From NCBI GenBank assembly GCA_050259615.1, contig JBLNAZ010000189.1, positions 1 to 13,341 on the forward strand: a DNA stretch of 13,341 bases, written 5' to 3'. The stretch is from JAAXKN01 sp050259615 (GTDB lineage Bacteria > Bacteroidota > Ignavibacteria > Ignavibacteriales > SURF-24). The notes beneath the pieces were generated by a model. It was not told the DNA's origin, did no database searches, and was given only the letters and a program-made list of their open reading frames with translations. Positions 7,038 to 12,678 of the stretch are shown here, piece by piece; the first letter of the stretch is position 1; each line of letters begins with the position of its first letter. The position numbers and the translations under genes are program-made.

Positions 7038-7514
7038 TTAAAATGAAATAGCTGCAAGCGGGCTTTGCCCGCCTGCAAGCAAGTGGCTTTCACAATTTCT
7101 GCAGTCTGAACTTCCGAATCCTTTAATTACACTTGCAAGGCTAAACTCCGAAATAAGTCTTTCCGTAACGCGGCATTCCATCTCTTTCGGGGCATCTTCA
7201 AAAATCCAGCAGTTTGTAATTTTGTTCCCCCTGAAGGCAGTAATATGATCAATATGCCAGTGCAGTACTTTATCATTTCTATAGTGGCGGCTTATCCTTT
7301 GCCTCAGGTTCTTCTGTGCGCTTCCGGCGTAATAATAATATCCTGCAGGCAGAGTAAGTCCTTCAAAGCGTCCTTTTCTGATCTTAAAAGGTCTTCTTAC
7401 ATGCACTTCCAGCAGGTACGCCCCTGAATTGGATTTAATCTGGTTTAGAACTTTATTCTGGTTTTTCACCTTAATTTGGTTTTGCACCTTCTTTAATCCA
7501 TGTTGCGATTCCAT
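7038..7514 (-). CDS. DUF123 GIY-YIG-type nuclease family protein
   Basis: 158 residues as opened at ATG 7514, of which the domain occupies 31-146. Motifs match the DUF123 subgroup of GIY-YIG-like proteins: 'GAYLLEV' (31-37), 'LPAGYYYYAGSA' (55-66), 'RQRISRHYR' (71-79), 'HWHIDHI' (85-91), 'EMECRVTERL' (111-120) and 'GFGSSDCRNCESHLL' (132-146) with the Cys/His residues. In archaea this domain is sometimes fused to endonuclease III-like enzymes; its function is not settled. The first 30 residues are a lysine/asparagine/glutamine-rich linker made by three 18-bp repeats. The first 44 bases overlap the end of the cytochrome gene, suggesting translational coupling, but no ribosome site is visible; GTG codons within the repeats are alternative starts. 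The C-terminal tail (AGGQSPLAAISF) is encoded by a GC-rich palindrome. Confidence 0.85.
   Translation of the reverse strand: MESQHGLKKVQNQIKVKNQNKVLNQIKSNSGAYLLEVHVRRPFKIRKGRFEGLTLPAGYYYYAGSAQKNLRQRISRHYRNDKVLHWHIDHITAFRGNKITNCWIFEDAPKEMECRVTERLISEFSLASVIKGFGSSDCRNCESHLLAGGQSPLAAISF
7053..7077. repeat. GC-rich inverted repeat inside the 3' end of the DUF123 gene, possible terminator of convergent cerR
   Basis: GCGGGC (7058-7063) and GCCCGC (7067-7072) pair around a TTT loop. After one mismatch, TGCA (7053-7056) pairs with TGCA (7074-7077). There is no T-run. The hairpin begins 27 bases after the cerR stop, so it may slow or end that transcript, while also encoding the last residues of the DUF123 protein. 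Confidence 0.55.
7437..7490 (-). repeat. Three tandem 18-bp repeats spanning the cytochrome/DUF123 overlap
   Basis: On the minus strand three consecutive 18-base units occupy 7490-7473, 7472-7455 and 7454-7437. Units 2 and 3 match unit 1 at 15 and 14 of 18 positions. In the DUF123 frame they read KVQNQI, KVKNQN and KVLNQI. The cytochrome stop codon (7473-7471) lies at the junction of units 1 and 2, so unit 1 also encodes the last residues of the cytochrome (AKPN). Confidence 0.85.
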
Positions 7515-7869
7515 CGCGTTGGTTTTTCGTCAGCTGCGGGCGTTCAATGGGCGGCATCTGATTTGAGGCTCCCGGCTGTATTACCCATATGAGGCGGCTG
7601 TTATCAGGATATCCTGCAACCACCATTGTGGGGTCTGAAGTTGTATTCTGATAGGAAGTAAGGCTGATTCCCCCGGCACGGCTCTGATCGTCGTGGCATC
7701 CAGAATTATTGCACTTTACTTCAAAAAGCGGCTGAATATCATTGTTATAGCTCACATTTTTTGAAGGTATCTGATGCTCATCCACACTCTGATTCGTAAC
7801 GGTGTCTTTACACCCGGCAATTATAGCTATGGCCAGAAACACAACTGCAAATAAAATATTATATTTCAT
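7471..7869 (-). CDS. Lipoprotein cytochrome c-like protein with a CX4CH haem motif
   Basis: 132 residues. A lipoprotein signal ends in IIAGC, so Cys20 is the likely lipidated residue and the protein is membrane-anchored outside the cytoplasm. The mature part resembles Planctomycete-type cytochrome c domains: 'YNNDIQPLFEVKCNNSGCHDD' (41-61, split here), 'GGISLTSYQN' (66-75), 'SRLIWVIQPG' (91-100), 'NQMPPIERPQLT' (103-114) and 'IATWIKEGAKPN' at the end. The haem site is C53-N-N-S-G-C58-H59, with four residues between the cysteines instead of two; Met105 in 'QMPP' is the probable sixth ligand. CX4CH sites are known in some multihaem cytochromes. A Bacteroidetes-type promoter lies upstream. The gene diverges from a redox-sensor-like histidine kinase and overlaps the DUF123 gene by 44 bases. 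Role in electron transfer is inferred. Confidence 0.8.
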   Translation of the reverse strand: MKYNILFAVVFLAIAIIAGCKDTVTNQSVDEHQIPSKNVSYNNDIQPLFEVKCNNSGCHDDQSRAGGISLTSYQNTTSDPTMVVAGYPDNSRLIWVIQPGASNQMPPIERPQLTKNQRDGIATWIKEGAKPN

Positions 7870-7894
7870 ATATGAACCATCTTAAATTAATATT

Positions 7895-7925
7895 CAAAGA
7901 TAAGGGCATGCCGTCTATAATTCAA
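7895..7925 (-). promoter_or_regulatory. Bacteroidetes-type promoter of the cytochrome gene
   Basis: On the minus strand TTG (7925-7923) is followed after exactly 20 bases by TATCTTTG (7902-7895), a full match to TAnnTTTG. This is the -33/-7 layout of primary-sigma promoters in Bacteroidetes. Transcription would start near 7890, about 20 bases before the ATG. Confidence 0.65.
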
Positions 7926-7952
7926 TACTATTTGGGGGAAGTGATGAAACTA

Positions 7953-7981
7953 TTGACTAATATGAAATAATACCATAGATT
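7953..7981 (+). promoter_or_regulatory. Candidate promoter of the histidine kinase gene
   Basis: TTGACT (7953-7958) and TAGATT (7976-7981) are separated by 17 bases, a sigma-70-like pair ending 24 bases before the start codon at 8006. No TAnnTTTG element is present on this strand, so this is weaker than the cytochrome promoter. Confidence 0.35.
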
Positions 7982-8005
7982 ACTCTCAACCAAGGGCTTT
8001 AGTGG

Positions 8006-9418
8006 ATGACAAACCTTATGATTTCATTAATTCCTGCATGGGCCGGTGATTATCCGGAGTTCTGGATCTCAGTTAAAAAGAGAAATCTCTGGCTTATTAA
8101 ACTGAGGTACGGGGCTGTAGCAATGCTCGTGGCAATGCAGCTGGGGCTGGAATTTATTATGCAGATTCCACTTACCAGCACCCAGAAAACTGCTTACATT
8201 ATCATTACTTTCTCAATTCTTTTCTATAACGCATGTTTTCATTATTTCAGGCGTTATATCAAGCCGGGCCCCGAACGATTCCACCCTCTGCACCTTTCAC
8301 TTCTGCAGATGATATTGGATCTGGCCGCACTCATGCTGCTTGTTTATTACGCGGGAGGAGTTGAAAATCCTTTATACATGTTTTTTATCTTTCATATGAT
8401 AATTGGGAGCCTGATCCTGCCCGGCTATGTAATTTATACCATATCGGGCGCTGTGGTTCTTCTGATGTCTTTGATGGCTTTTGGGGAATACCTGGGAATA
8501 CTGGCACATCACGGGGTTTATGGACTGTTCATGTATCCGGTATACAACAACCTGAACTTCATTATTGTATTTCTGATAGTTTTCAGCGTAATGATGCTGG
8601 TAAGTGTAATAATTGCCAACAGGATAGCCCATGAGCTCTATAGAAGAGAGCAGGATCTGGTTGAAACCCTGAGAAAACTTAGCCTCGCAGAAGTGGAAAA
8701 GCAGAAATATATAATGGGCGTTGTGCATGAAATAAAAACTCCCGTTTCTGCTGTCCAGTCCTATCTGGATCTTATACTGGGATCTTTTCTGGGACCCGTA
8801 AAAGGTGAAGTTGCCGAAAAGCTCGTGCGCGCAAGAAAGAGGACCGAAGAGACCATTCATATTATTAATAATATTTTGCGTTTATCGAAACTGAAACTTT
8901 TGGATGAGCTTTCATTGGAAGAGGTTAAAATTGAAGACCTTCTATGCACAGCTATTGAACAGCACCGCGTAACGGCCGACCAGAAAAGGATAAATATACT
9001 GCTGGTGGACAACAGAGAGCTGAAAAAAAATGTTCCTGCAGACAGGGCGCTGCTGGAAGTAGCTTTTTCAAACCTTTTAAGCAATTCTATAAAGTACATG
9101 GGTTTGGATGGTACAATTGAAATTGTGCTTTCGGATAAAAACAATGTTTTAACTATTGAGTTGTGCGATAACGGCATTGGAATTCCTGAAGGCGAATTAA
9201 ACAGGATCTTTGAGGAGTTCTTCAGGGGCTCGAATATAAAGCACGGGGGCTATGAGGGTGCCGGCATGGGGCTTTCGGTTGTAAAGCAGATAATTGAGCG
9301 CCATAAGGGAACAATTTCCGTAGAAAGTCCCTCCAGGCTTGCCTTTGGGGATAAACCCGGGGCTTGTTTCAGAATTACGCTGCCGGCAGAAATCGGCGCC
9401 CCGGCGGAAAAATTATAA
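8006..9418 (+). CDS. Six-helix membrane sensor histidine kinase, RegB/PrrB-like
   Basis: 470 residues. Six hydrophobic segments (about 28-52, 62-81, 95-118, 122-141, 142-166, 183-208) anchor it in the inner membrane with almost no periplasmic sensor domain. Between helices 3 and 4 is 'GGVENPL' (117-123); RegB-type redox kinases have GGxxNPF at the same place, where quinone is sensed. A charged coiled coil (209-234) leads to the H-box 'GVVHEIKTPVSAVQSYLDL' with phospho-accepting His241. The ATPase domain has the N-box (N356 and N360 in 'NLLSNSIKY'), G1 'DNGIGIP' (388-394), F-box 'IFEEFFRG' (401-408) and G2 'GAGMGLS' (418-424). It is a complete HisKA/HATPase kinase with all key residues. No response regulator gene is adjacent, so it is an orphan here. 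The divergent cytochrome gene fits a respiratory or redox theme. Start chosen at ATG 8006; ATG 8018 is also possible. Confidence 0.9.
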   Translation: MTNLMISLIPAWAGDYPEFWISVKKRNLWLIKLRYGAVAMLVAMQLGLEFIMQIPLTSTQKTAYIIITFSILFYNACFHYFRRYIKPGPERFHPLHLSLLQMILDLAALMLLVYYAGGVENPLYMFFIFHMIIGSLILPGYVIYTISGAVVLLMSLMAFGEYLGILAHHGVYGLFMYPVYNNLNFIIVFLIVFSVMMLVSVIIANRIAHELYRREQDLVETLRKLSLAEVEKQKYIMGVVHEIKTPVSAVQSYLDLILGSFLGPVKGEVAEKLVRARKRTEETIHIINNILRLSKLKLLDELSLEEVKIEDLLCTAIEQHRVTADQKRINILLVDNRELKKNVPADRALLEVAFSNLLSNSIKYMGLDGTIEIVLSDKNNVLTIELCDNGIGIPEGELNRIFEEFFRGSNIKHGGYEGAGMGLSVVKQIIERHKGTISVESPSRLAFGDKPGACFRITLPAEIGAPAEKL

Positions 9419-9450
9419 AGGATGTCAGGGGCCATTTTTCTGACATCCTT
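9418..9450. terminator. Probable bidirectional terminator between convergent genes
   Basis: An 11-bp perfect stem (AAGGATGTCAG at 9418-9428 with CTGACATCCTT at 9440-9450) with an 11-base loop begins at the last base of the kinase stop codon and ends nine bases before the end of the convergent SMP-30 gene. The T-tracts are poor on the plus side and moderate on the minus side. Confidence 0.7.
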
Positions 9451-9459
9451 AATGGTCAT

Positions 9460-10404
9460 TTATTTCGTTCCCGGCGAATAAAAAAGCCTTAAACCCGGAA
9501 TGTCAACATGGGTTTTATAAACCGCGCTTGTTTCATCTTCTGTAATATAAAGCGTTTTCATGTCATCTCCGGCAAATTCCACATTGCTCGGTTTTTTACC
9601 CGGAGTAAGTATCTTGCCTTTTATCTTCCCTTCGGGAGAGATAATATATACACCGCCGCCTCCGAAATGGGCTGCAAAAAGGTTGCCTTCCGTGTCAAAG
9701 CCGATTCCGTCGGGGTCCCCGCCAGGAAGGTCCACAAATACCGTAAAGTCACCAAACGTTCCGTCTTCCATTACCGGGAACCTGATTATTCTCTGGAAAG
9801 CTGACTCGCAGACGTATGCAAATTTGCCGTCGGCAGAAAAAGCTATTCCGTTGGGAAAACCGAGTCCCGAATAAACGGGCTTTGTAGACTTGAAGTCGGA
9901 AGAGATCATATAAACTGCGCCGTCCAGGTTGTTTTTGTCGTAAGCCAGGGGGTCTGTAAAATACAGGTCGCCCTTAGGGCCGAAGGCCAGGTCGTTAGGC
10001 TTCTTGAACCTTTTTCCCTCATAGCCTTCTGAAACAGCCGTGCAGCTGCCGTCGGGGAAGAATCTTAAAATGGCTCCTTTGCCGTATTCGCAGGCGAAGA
10101 TGCTGCCGTCTTTATAGACAGTAAGGCCGTTTGTTTTCTGAAATTCGTAAGGTTTTGATGGAGCCTGGACGAATGTATCGGCTTTTCCGCCGCTGATGCG
10201 TGTAATCCAGTCGCCGTAGCAGTTTGAGACATAGAGAGTATCTTTCCCGTTCCAGGCCGGGCCCTCGGGGAATTTGAGCCCCGAGGCCACTTTTTCCAGT
10301 TCAGGACTCATAAATGAGCCGCCGGTTTCCTGGCTCATGATATAGTTTGGAAGAATTGAATGCCCCACAAGAAAGAAAAGGGACATCATCCGGAATTTTT
10401 TCAT
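9460..10404 (-). CDS. Exported SMP-30/gluconolactonase/LRE-like family protein
   Basis: 314 residues. A signal peptide (about 1-24, hydrophobic core SLFFLVG..ILPNYIM) precedes SQETGG. The rest is a six-bladed beta-propeller of the SMP-30 family. Metal-site candidates lie at the expected blade positions: Glu47 in 'FPEGPAW', Asn92 in 'KTNGL', Asn137 in 'KPNDLAF', Asn185 in 'FPNGIAFS' and Asp232 in 'GDPDGIGFD'. Members hydrolyse sugar lactones or related esters with a divalent metal; the substrate here is unknown. GAGG lies seven bases before the ATG. It stands alone: convergent with the kinase, divergent from the small T9SS-tagged gene. Because signal peptides are rare in characterised gluconolactonases of this family, a periplasmic or surface sugar-acid role is likely but inferred. 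Confidence 0.85.
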   Translation of the reverse strand: MKKFRMMSLFFLVGHSILPNYIMSQETGGSFMSPELEKVASGLKFPEGPAWNGKDTLYVSNCYGDWITRISGGKADTFVQAPSKPYEFQKTNGLTVYKDGSIFACEYGKGAILRFFPDGSCTAVSEGYEGKRFKKPNDLAFGPKGDLYFTDPLAYDKNNLDGAVYMISSDFKSTKPVYSGLGFPNGIAFSADGKFAYVCESAFQRIIRFPVMEDGTFGDFTVFVDLPGGDPDGIGFDTEGNLFAAHFGGGGVYIISPEGKIKGKILTPGKKPSNVEFAGDDMKTLYITEDETSAVYKTHVDIPGLRLFYSPGTK

Positions 10405-10575
10405 GCCGTACCTCGTTTATATATTATAACTTGTGTTCTGCAGTATTGAATATTAATAATATTAACCTTAAATATAAAGAAAATGAATTATGAAAATAAA
10501 TTTACTGTATTTCTTTCCGGTTAAACCTTTTGTCCTAAATACAGGTCCAATTATAAAAGCAGGAGAGAATGCGAT

Positions 10576-10932
10576 ATGAAGAAAATTATATACTTATTTT
10601 TACTGCTGGGAATAATTTTTCCTCTAAGCAACGGAGCCCAGACAGTTCTTTCAGACAAGCAGCCGGAACTGAAATATAATCTGTTTCAGAATTATCCTAA
10701 TCCTTTCAATCCCGCTACCACTGTAAGATTTACGATACCTGAAGAGACTAAAGTGTCGTTAAAAGTATTTAATGCCCTGGGAGTTGAAGTAGCCGATCTA
10801 ATGGATACAGTTAAGCCGGCAGGGGATTATGCGGTTGAATTCAGCGGGGAAAATTTACCGAGCGGCATATACTTCCTGCAGCTCAAGGCAGGGAGTTACA
10901 TGAGCATAAAGAAAATGATTTTGTTGAAATAA
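10576..10932 (+). CDS. Mini-protein consisting of a signal peptide plus a T9SS type A sorting domain
   Basis: 118 residues. A signal peptide (1-20, MKKIIYLFLLLGIIFPLSNG, then AQTVL) is followed by only about 15 residues before the C-terminal domain begins at 'LFQNYPNPFNPATTVRF' (36-52). The domain then has 'TKVSLKVFNALGVEVADLMD' (58-77), 'AGDYAVEFSGENLPSGIYFLQL' (82-103, split here) and 'SIKKMILLK' at the end. This is the complete type A sorting domain that directs proteins through the type IX secretion system to the cell surface; it normally sits behind a large enzyme or adhesin. Here there is no cargo. AGGAGAG lies eight bases before the ATG, so it looks like a real, expressed gene rather than the tail of a broken one. 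The upstream 171 bases contain no remnant reading frame that I could recognise. Confidence 0.85.
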   Translation: MKKIIYLFLLLGIIFPLSNGAQTVLSDKQPELKYNLFQNYPNPFNPATTVRFTIPEETKVSLKVFNALGVEVADLMDTVKPAGDYAVEFSGENLPSGIYFLQLKAGSYMSIKKMILLK

Positions 10933-10934
10933 GC

Positions 10935-10966
10935 TTTGGAGAAATTGCCGGTTTTTGTTACATTTG
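10935..10966 (+). promoter_or_regulatory. Bacteroidetes-type promoter of tRNA-Glu
   Basis: TTTG (10935-10938) and TACATTTG (10959-10966) are separated by 20 bases, a full match to the -33/-7 consensus and the same spacing as at the cytochrome promoter. The predicted start is near 10970, giving a 5' leader of about 45 bases before the tRNA. The -33 box begins three bases after the stop codon of the preceding gene. Confidence 0.7.
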
Positions 10967-11013
10967 TACTTGTATTTTCTGTAAAAAAAAGAAAAAATAA
11001 GATTTTATACACT

Positions 11014-11087
11014 GGCGCGTTCGTCTAGTGGCTTAGGACGCTGCCCTCTCAAGGCAGAGATCACCGGTTCGAATCCGGTACGCGCTA
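11014..11087 (+). tRNA. tRNA-Glu (anticodon CTC)
   Basis: A complete 74-base cloverleaf. Acceptor GGCGCGT pairs with ACGCGCT (G1-U72 wobble); the D stem GTCT pairs with GGAC; anticodon stem CTGCC pairs with GGCAG around the loop CTCTCAA (anticodon CTC at positions 34-36); variable loop AGATC; T stem ACCGG pairs with CCGGT around TTCGAAT; discriminator A at 11087. The CCA end is not encoded. The 'TTCGTCTAGTGG' beginning is typical of tRNA-Glu. It reads GAG codons. A strong promoter precedes it and a terminator follows. Confidence 0.93.
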
Positions 11088-11092
11088 CACCT

Positions 11093-11129
11093 AAAAACCC
11101 CGTGATTCAGTGAATTACGGGGTTTTTTT
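11093..11129 (+). terminator. Intrinsic terminator of tRNA-Glu
   Basis: AAAAACCCCGT (11093-11103) pairs with ACGGGGTTTTT (11117-11127). The stem is extended inward by GATTCA/TGAATT, and seven T residues end at 11129. It begins five bases after the tRNA. Confidence 0.9.
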
Positions 11130-11185
11130 CGTTTTACTTCTTCTTGAAATCCCAATAGGAAAAGTATTTTGTCCTATAAGTTCAA

Positions 11186-11253
11186 GGCAGGGACCCAAAA
11201 AAAAAATCAGAAGGATAACTGAATTATTTTTTTGCCTGGAGGGTCCCTTTGCC
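11186..11253. repeat. Nested inverted repeat at the end of the candidate small ORF
   Basis: Outer arms GGCA-GGGACCC (11186-11196) and GGGTCCC-TT-TGCC (11241-11253) are complementary apart from two extra T residues. Inside, an A10 run plus TCAG (11197-11210) faces CTGA plus a T-rich run (11219-11233) around an 8-base loop. On the minus strand the inner hairpin ends in a run of ten T residues, so it may be a weak terminator for the small ORF. Confidence 0.55.
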
Positions 11254-11376
11254 CCGAATCTCTTTTTCAACCGGAACGGCATTTCTCACAATCAGAGAAT
11301 AAAGCCTCTCGTATTCCCGTTTTTCCCTGAAGCTTTCCAGCTTCTTAAAAATCTGCCTTAGCAAATTATTTCCCAT
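11224..11376 (-). CDS. Candidate small protein, 50 residues, unknown function
   Basis: ATG at 11376, stop at 11224-11226. The translation begins MGNNLLRQIFKKLESFREKR and continues EYERLYSLIVRNAVPVEKEI RGKGTLQAKK when read in blocks. It is rich in Lys, Arg and Glu with regularly spaced Leu, Ile, Phe and Tyr, so residues 1-32 could form an amphipathic helix. Codons resemble those of the neighbouring genes, unlike the plus-strand frames here. There is no clear ribosome site (an A-rich leader only), and an in-frame stop lies upstream. A T-rich hairpin follows the stop. I do not recognise a family; it could be chance. Confidence 0.3.
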   Translation of the reverse strand: MGNNLLRQIFKKLESFREKREYERLYSLIVRNAVPVEKEIRGKGTLQAKK

Positions 11377-11594
11377 TTTGCGTCTTTTAATTAAAGTTTT
11401 TGAACTTCTTCCGCAATTAAAATTTTCCCTCTATACATATATATATGGTTACAATGAGCGTATTCGGAAAATTTTTAGAAAAAAAATAAAAAATTTACAA
11501 AAAATGAAGAATTTATCTTCTTCTTTGTACTCTTCCCCGGGATATTATGTCCGGTATTGTCTATGCAATATGGACTTCTGAACCTAAATTTTTT

Positions 11595-11602
11595 TATCTT
11601 TG
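11595..11602 (+). promoter_or_regulatory. -7 element of a candidate promoter for the ferredoxin-nth operon
   Basis: TATCTTTG is a full match to TAnnTTTG and identical to the element at the cytochrome promoter. At the usual distance upstream there is only TGG (11571-11573), a weak -33 box. Transcription would start near 11607, about 23 bases before the ATG at 11630. Confidence 0.45.
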
Positions 11603-11629
11603 TTTTTATGAAAAATGAAAGACTCTTAA

Positions 11630-11971
11630 ATGAAACGTTTTGAAAAGCATATTTTTGTCTGTGAGAATAAAAGGCCTGAAGGCGACCCGAGGGGCTGCTG
11701 CTTCGATAAGGGTTCGCCGGCTATCCGCGAAAAGTTCAAAAAAAGGCTGAAGGAACTGGGCTTAAGCCACCTTGTAAGGGCAAATACCTCAGGCTGTCTC
11801 GATGCCTGCGAGTTCGGCCCTTCAATAGTCGTCTACCCTGAACAGGTCTGGTACGGCGGCGTAAAGGTGGAAGACGTGGAGGAAATAATCCAAAGCCACA
11901 TAATTAACAATATACCTGTAGAAAGACTTATGATTAAGGATAAAAGGTTTAACAGAGATGCCGGCAAATAA
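11630..11971 (+). CDS. Thioredoxin-like [2Fe-2S] ferredoxin
   Basis: 113 residues, cytosolic. The thioredoxin-like ferredoxin pattern is plain: 'KHIFVCENKRPEGDPRGCC' (6-24) with Cys11 and Cys23 (Cys24 next to it), then 'VRANTSGCLDACEFGPSIVVYPE' (49-71, split here) with Cys56 and Cys60. The 'GVWYxx/VWYGGV' segment (73-78) and the C-terminal helix 'VEDVEEIIQSHI' complete the fold. The four cysteines bind one [2Fe-2S] cluster. It is an electron carrier; the partner is unknown. The last 14 bases overlap the start of nth, so the two are translated from one message. Confidence 0.88.
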   Translation: MKRFEKHIFVCENKRPEGDPRGCCFDKGSPAIREKFKKRLKELGLSHLVRANTSGCLDACEFGPSIVVYPEQVWYGGVKVEDVEEIIQSHIINNIPVERLMIKDKRFNRDAGK

Positions 11972-12596
11972 AGAAAAAGAGCACGCAAAAGAAGTTTTTG
12001 ATATACTTAAAAAAGAATACCCCGAAGTTAAATCGGCACTGGACTTTTCAACTCCTTTTGAGCTTATAATTGCAACAATCCTTTCGGCACAGTGCACCGA
12101 CGCCAGGGTTAATATTGTCACGAAGGACCTGTTCATAAAATATAAATCACCGCAGGACTTTCTGAATGTACCAGTTGAGGAGCTTGAAAAGGACATTTTC
12201 TCAACCGGATTTTACCACAACAAGGCCAAAAGTATAAAAAACTGCTCAAAGGTTCTGGTTGAAAAATATAATGGCGAGGTCCCGGCCGATTTTGACGCTC
12301 TTACAGAACTGCCGGGTGTGGGAAGAAAAACAGCCTCGGTTGTAGCAGCCAACGCTTTCGGAATTCCCGCAATTGCAGTTGATACGCACGTAAAAAGGCT
12401 TGCAAACCTTCTGGGCTTCATTAAATCGGATGACCCGGAGAAAATTGAAATGCGCCTTAAGGAGCTGCTTCCTGAAGAGGAATGGATCAACTCATCGCAT
12501 TATCTTATAAGCCACGGACGGAAAATCTGCATTGCACGGCGCCCAAAATGCCTGGAATGTGTGCTTGGTGAGATATGCCCGAGCTTTAAACCATAA
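11958..12596 (+). CDS. nth: Endonuclease III (DNA glycosylase/AP lyase)
   Basis: 212 residues, close to the 211 of E. coli Nth. It removes oxidised pyrimidines and cuts the DNA 3' to the abasic site in base-excision repair. 'SAQCTDARVN' (43-52) is the conserved N-terminal motif. The helix-hairpin-helix 'LPGVGRKTASVV' (118-129) holds the catalytic Lys124; Asp142 in 'VDTHVKRL' is the second catalytic residue. The C-terminal [4Fe-4S] site is Cys191-x6-Cys198-x2-Cys201-x5-Cys207, all present. It overlaps the upstream ferredoxin gene by 14 bases. All key residues are intact. Confidence 0.95.
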   Translation: MPANKEKEHAKEVFDILKKEYPEVKSALDFSTPFELIIATILSAQCTDARVNIVTKDLFIKYKSPQDFLNVPVEELEKDIFSTGFYHNKAKSIKNCSKVLVEKYNGEVPADFDALTELPGVGRKTASVVAANAFGIPAIAVDTHVKRLANLLGFIKSDDPEKIEMRLKELLPEEEWINSSHYLISHGRKICIARRPKCLECVLGEICPSFKP

Positions 12597-12597
12597 T

Positions 12598-12610
12598 CCG
12601 CCTTCGGCGG
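12598..12610. repeat. Small GC hairpin between nth and the HD-domain gene
   Basis: CCGCC (12598-12602) pairs with GGCGG (12606-12610) around TTC, immediately after the nth stop. There is no T-run, so it is not a classical terminator and the HD-domain gene may still be co-transcribed. Confidence 0.5.
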
Positions 12611-12678
12611 GTCCAACGTCCGACGTCAGAAAAGAAATACAATTTGTTGAATTGAGATATAAAGTAAAAGGAGAAAAA

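Larger units (their letters stand above)
11130..11629. other. 500-base AT-rich stretch without a confident gene
   Basis: Between the tRNA terminator and the ferredoxin gene I see no protein family I recognise. The stretch holds a large nested inverted repeat (11186-11253), one candidate 50-residue ORF on the minus strand (11224-11376), a TA-repeat tract (about 11433-11446) and a -7 promoter element at 11595. Plus-strand open frames here are low-complexity and coded by homopolymer runs, so I do not call them. Confidence 0.6.

Noticed and set aside
7437..7490. CRISPR-like array
   Set aside because: The 18-bp units are directly tandem with no spacers and are in-frame coding repeats.
11110..11361. 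Plus-strand open frame of 83 codons after tRNA-Glu
   Set aside because: It begins inside the tRNA terminator and reads through homopolymer runs; the opposite-strand frame looks more protein-like.
11378..11581. Plus-strand open frame of 67 codons before the ferredoxin gene
   Set aside because: Lys/Ile/Tyr-rich translation of poly-A and TA-repeat DNA with no ribosome site; looks like chance in AT-rich sequence.
11014..11629. Integration site of a mobile element at tRNA-Glu
   Set aside because: No direct copy of the tRNA 3' end, no integrase and no element genes follow.
12532..12678. 49-codon upstream extension of the HD-domain gene
   Set aside because: It starts inside nth, crosses the intergenic hairpin and has no ribosome site; ATG 12679 has a good one and begins the family-like sequence.
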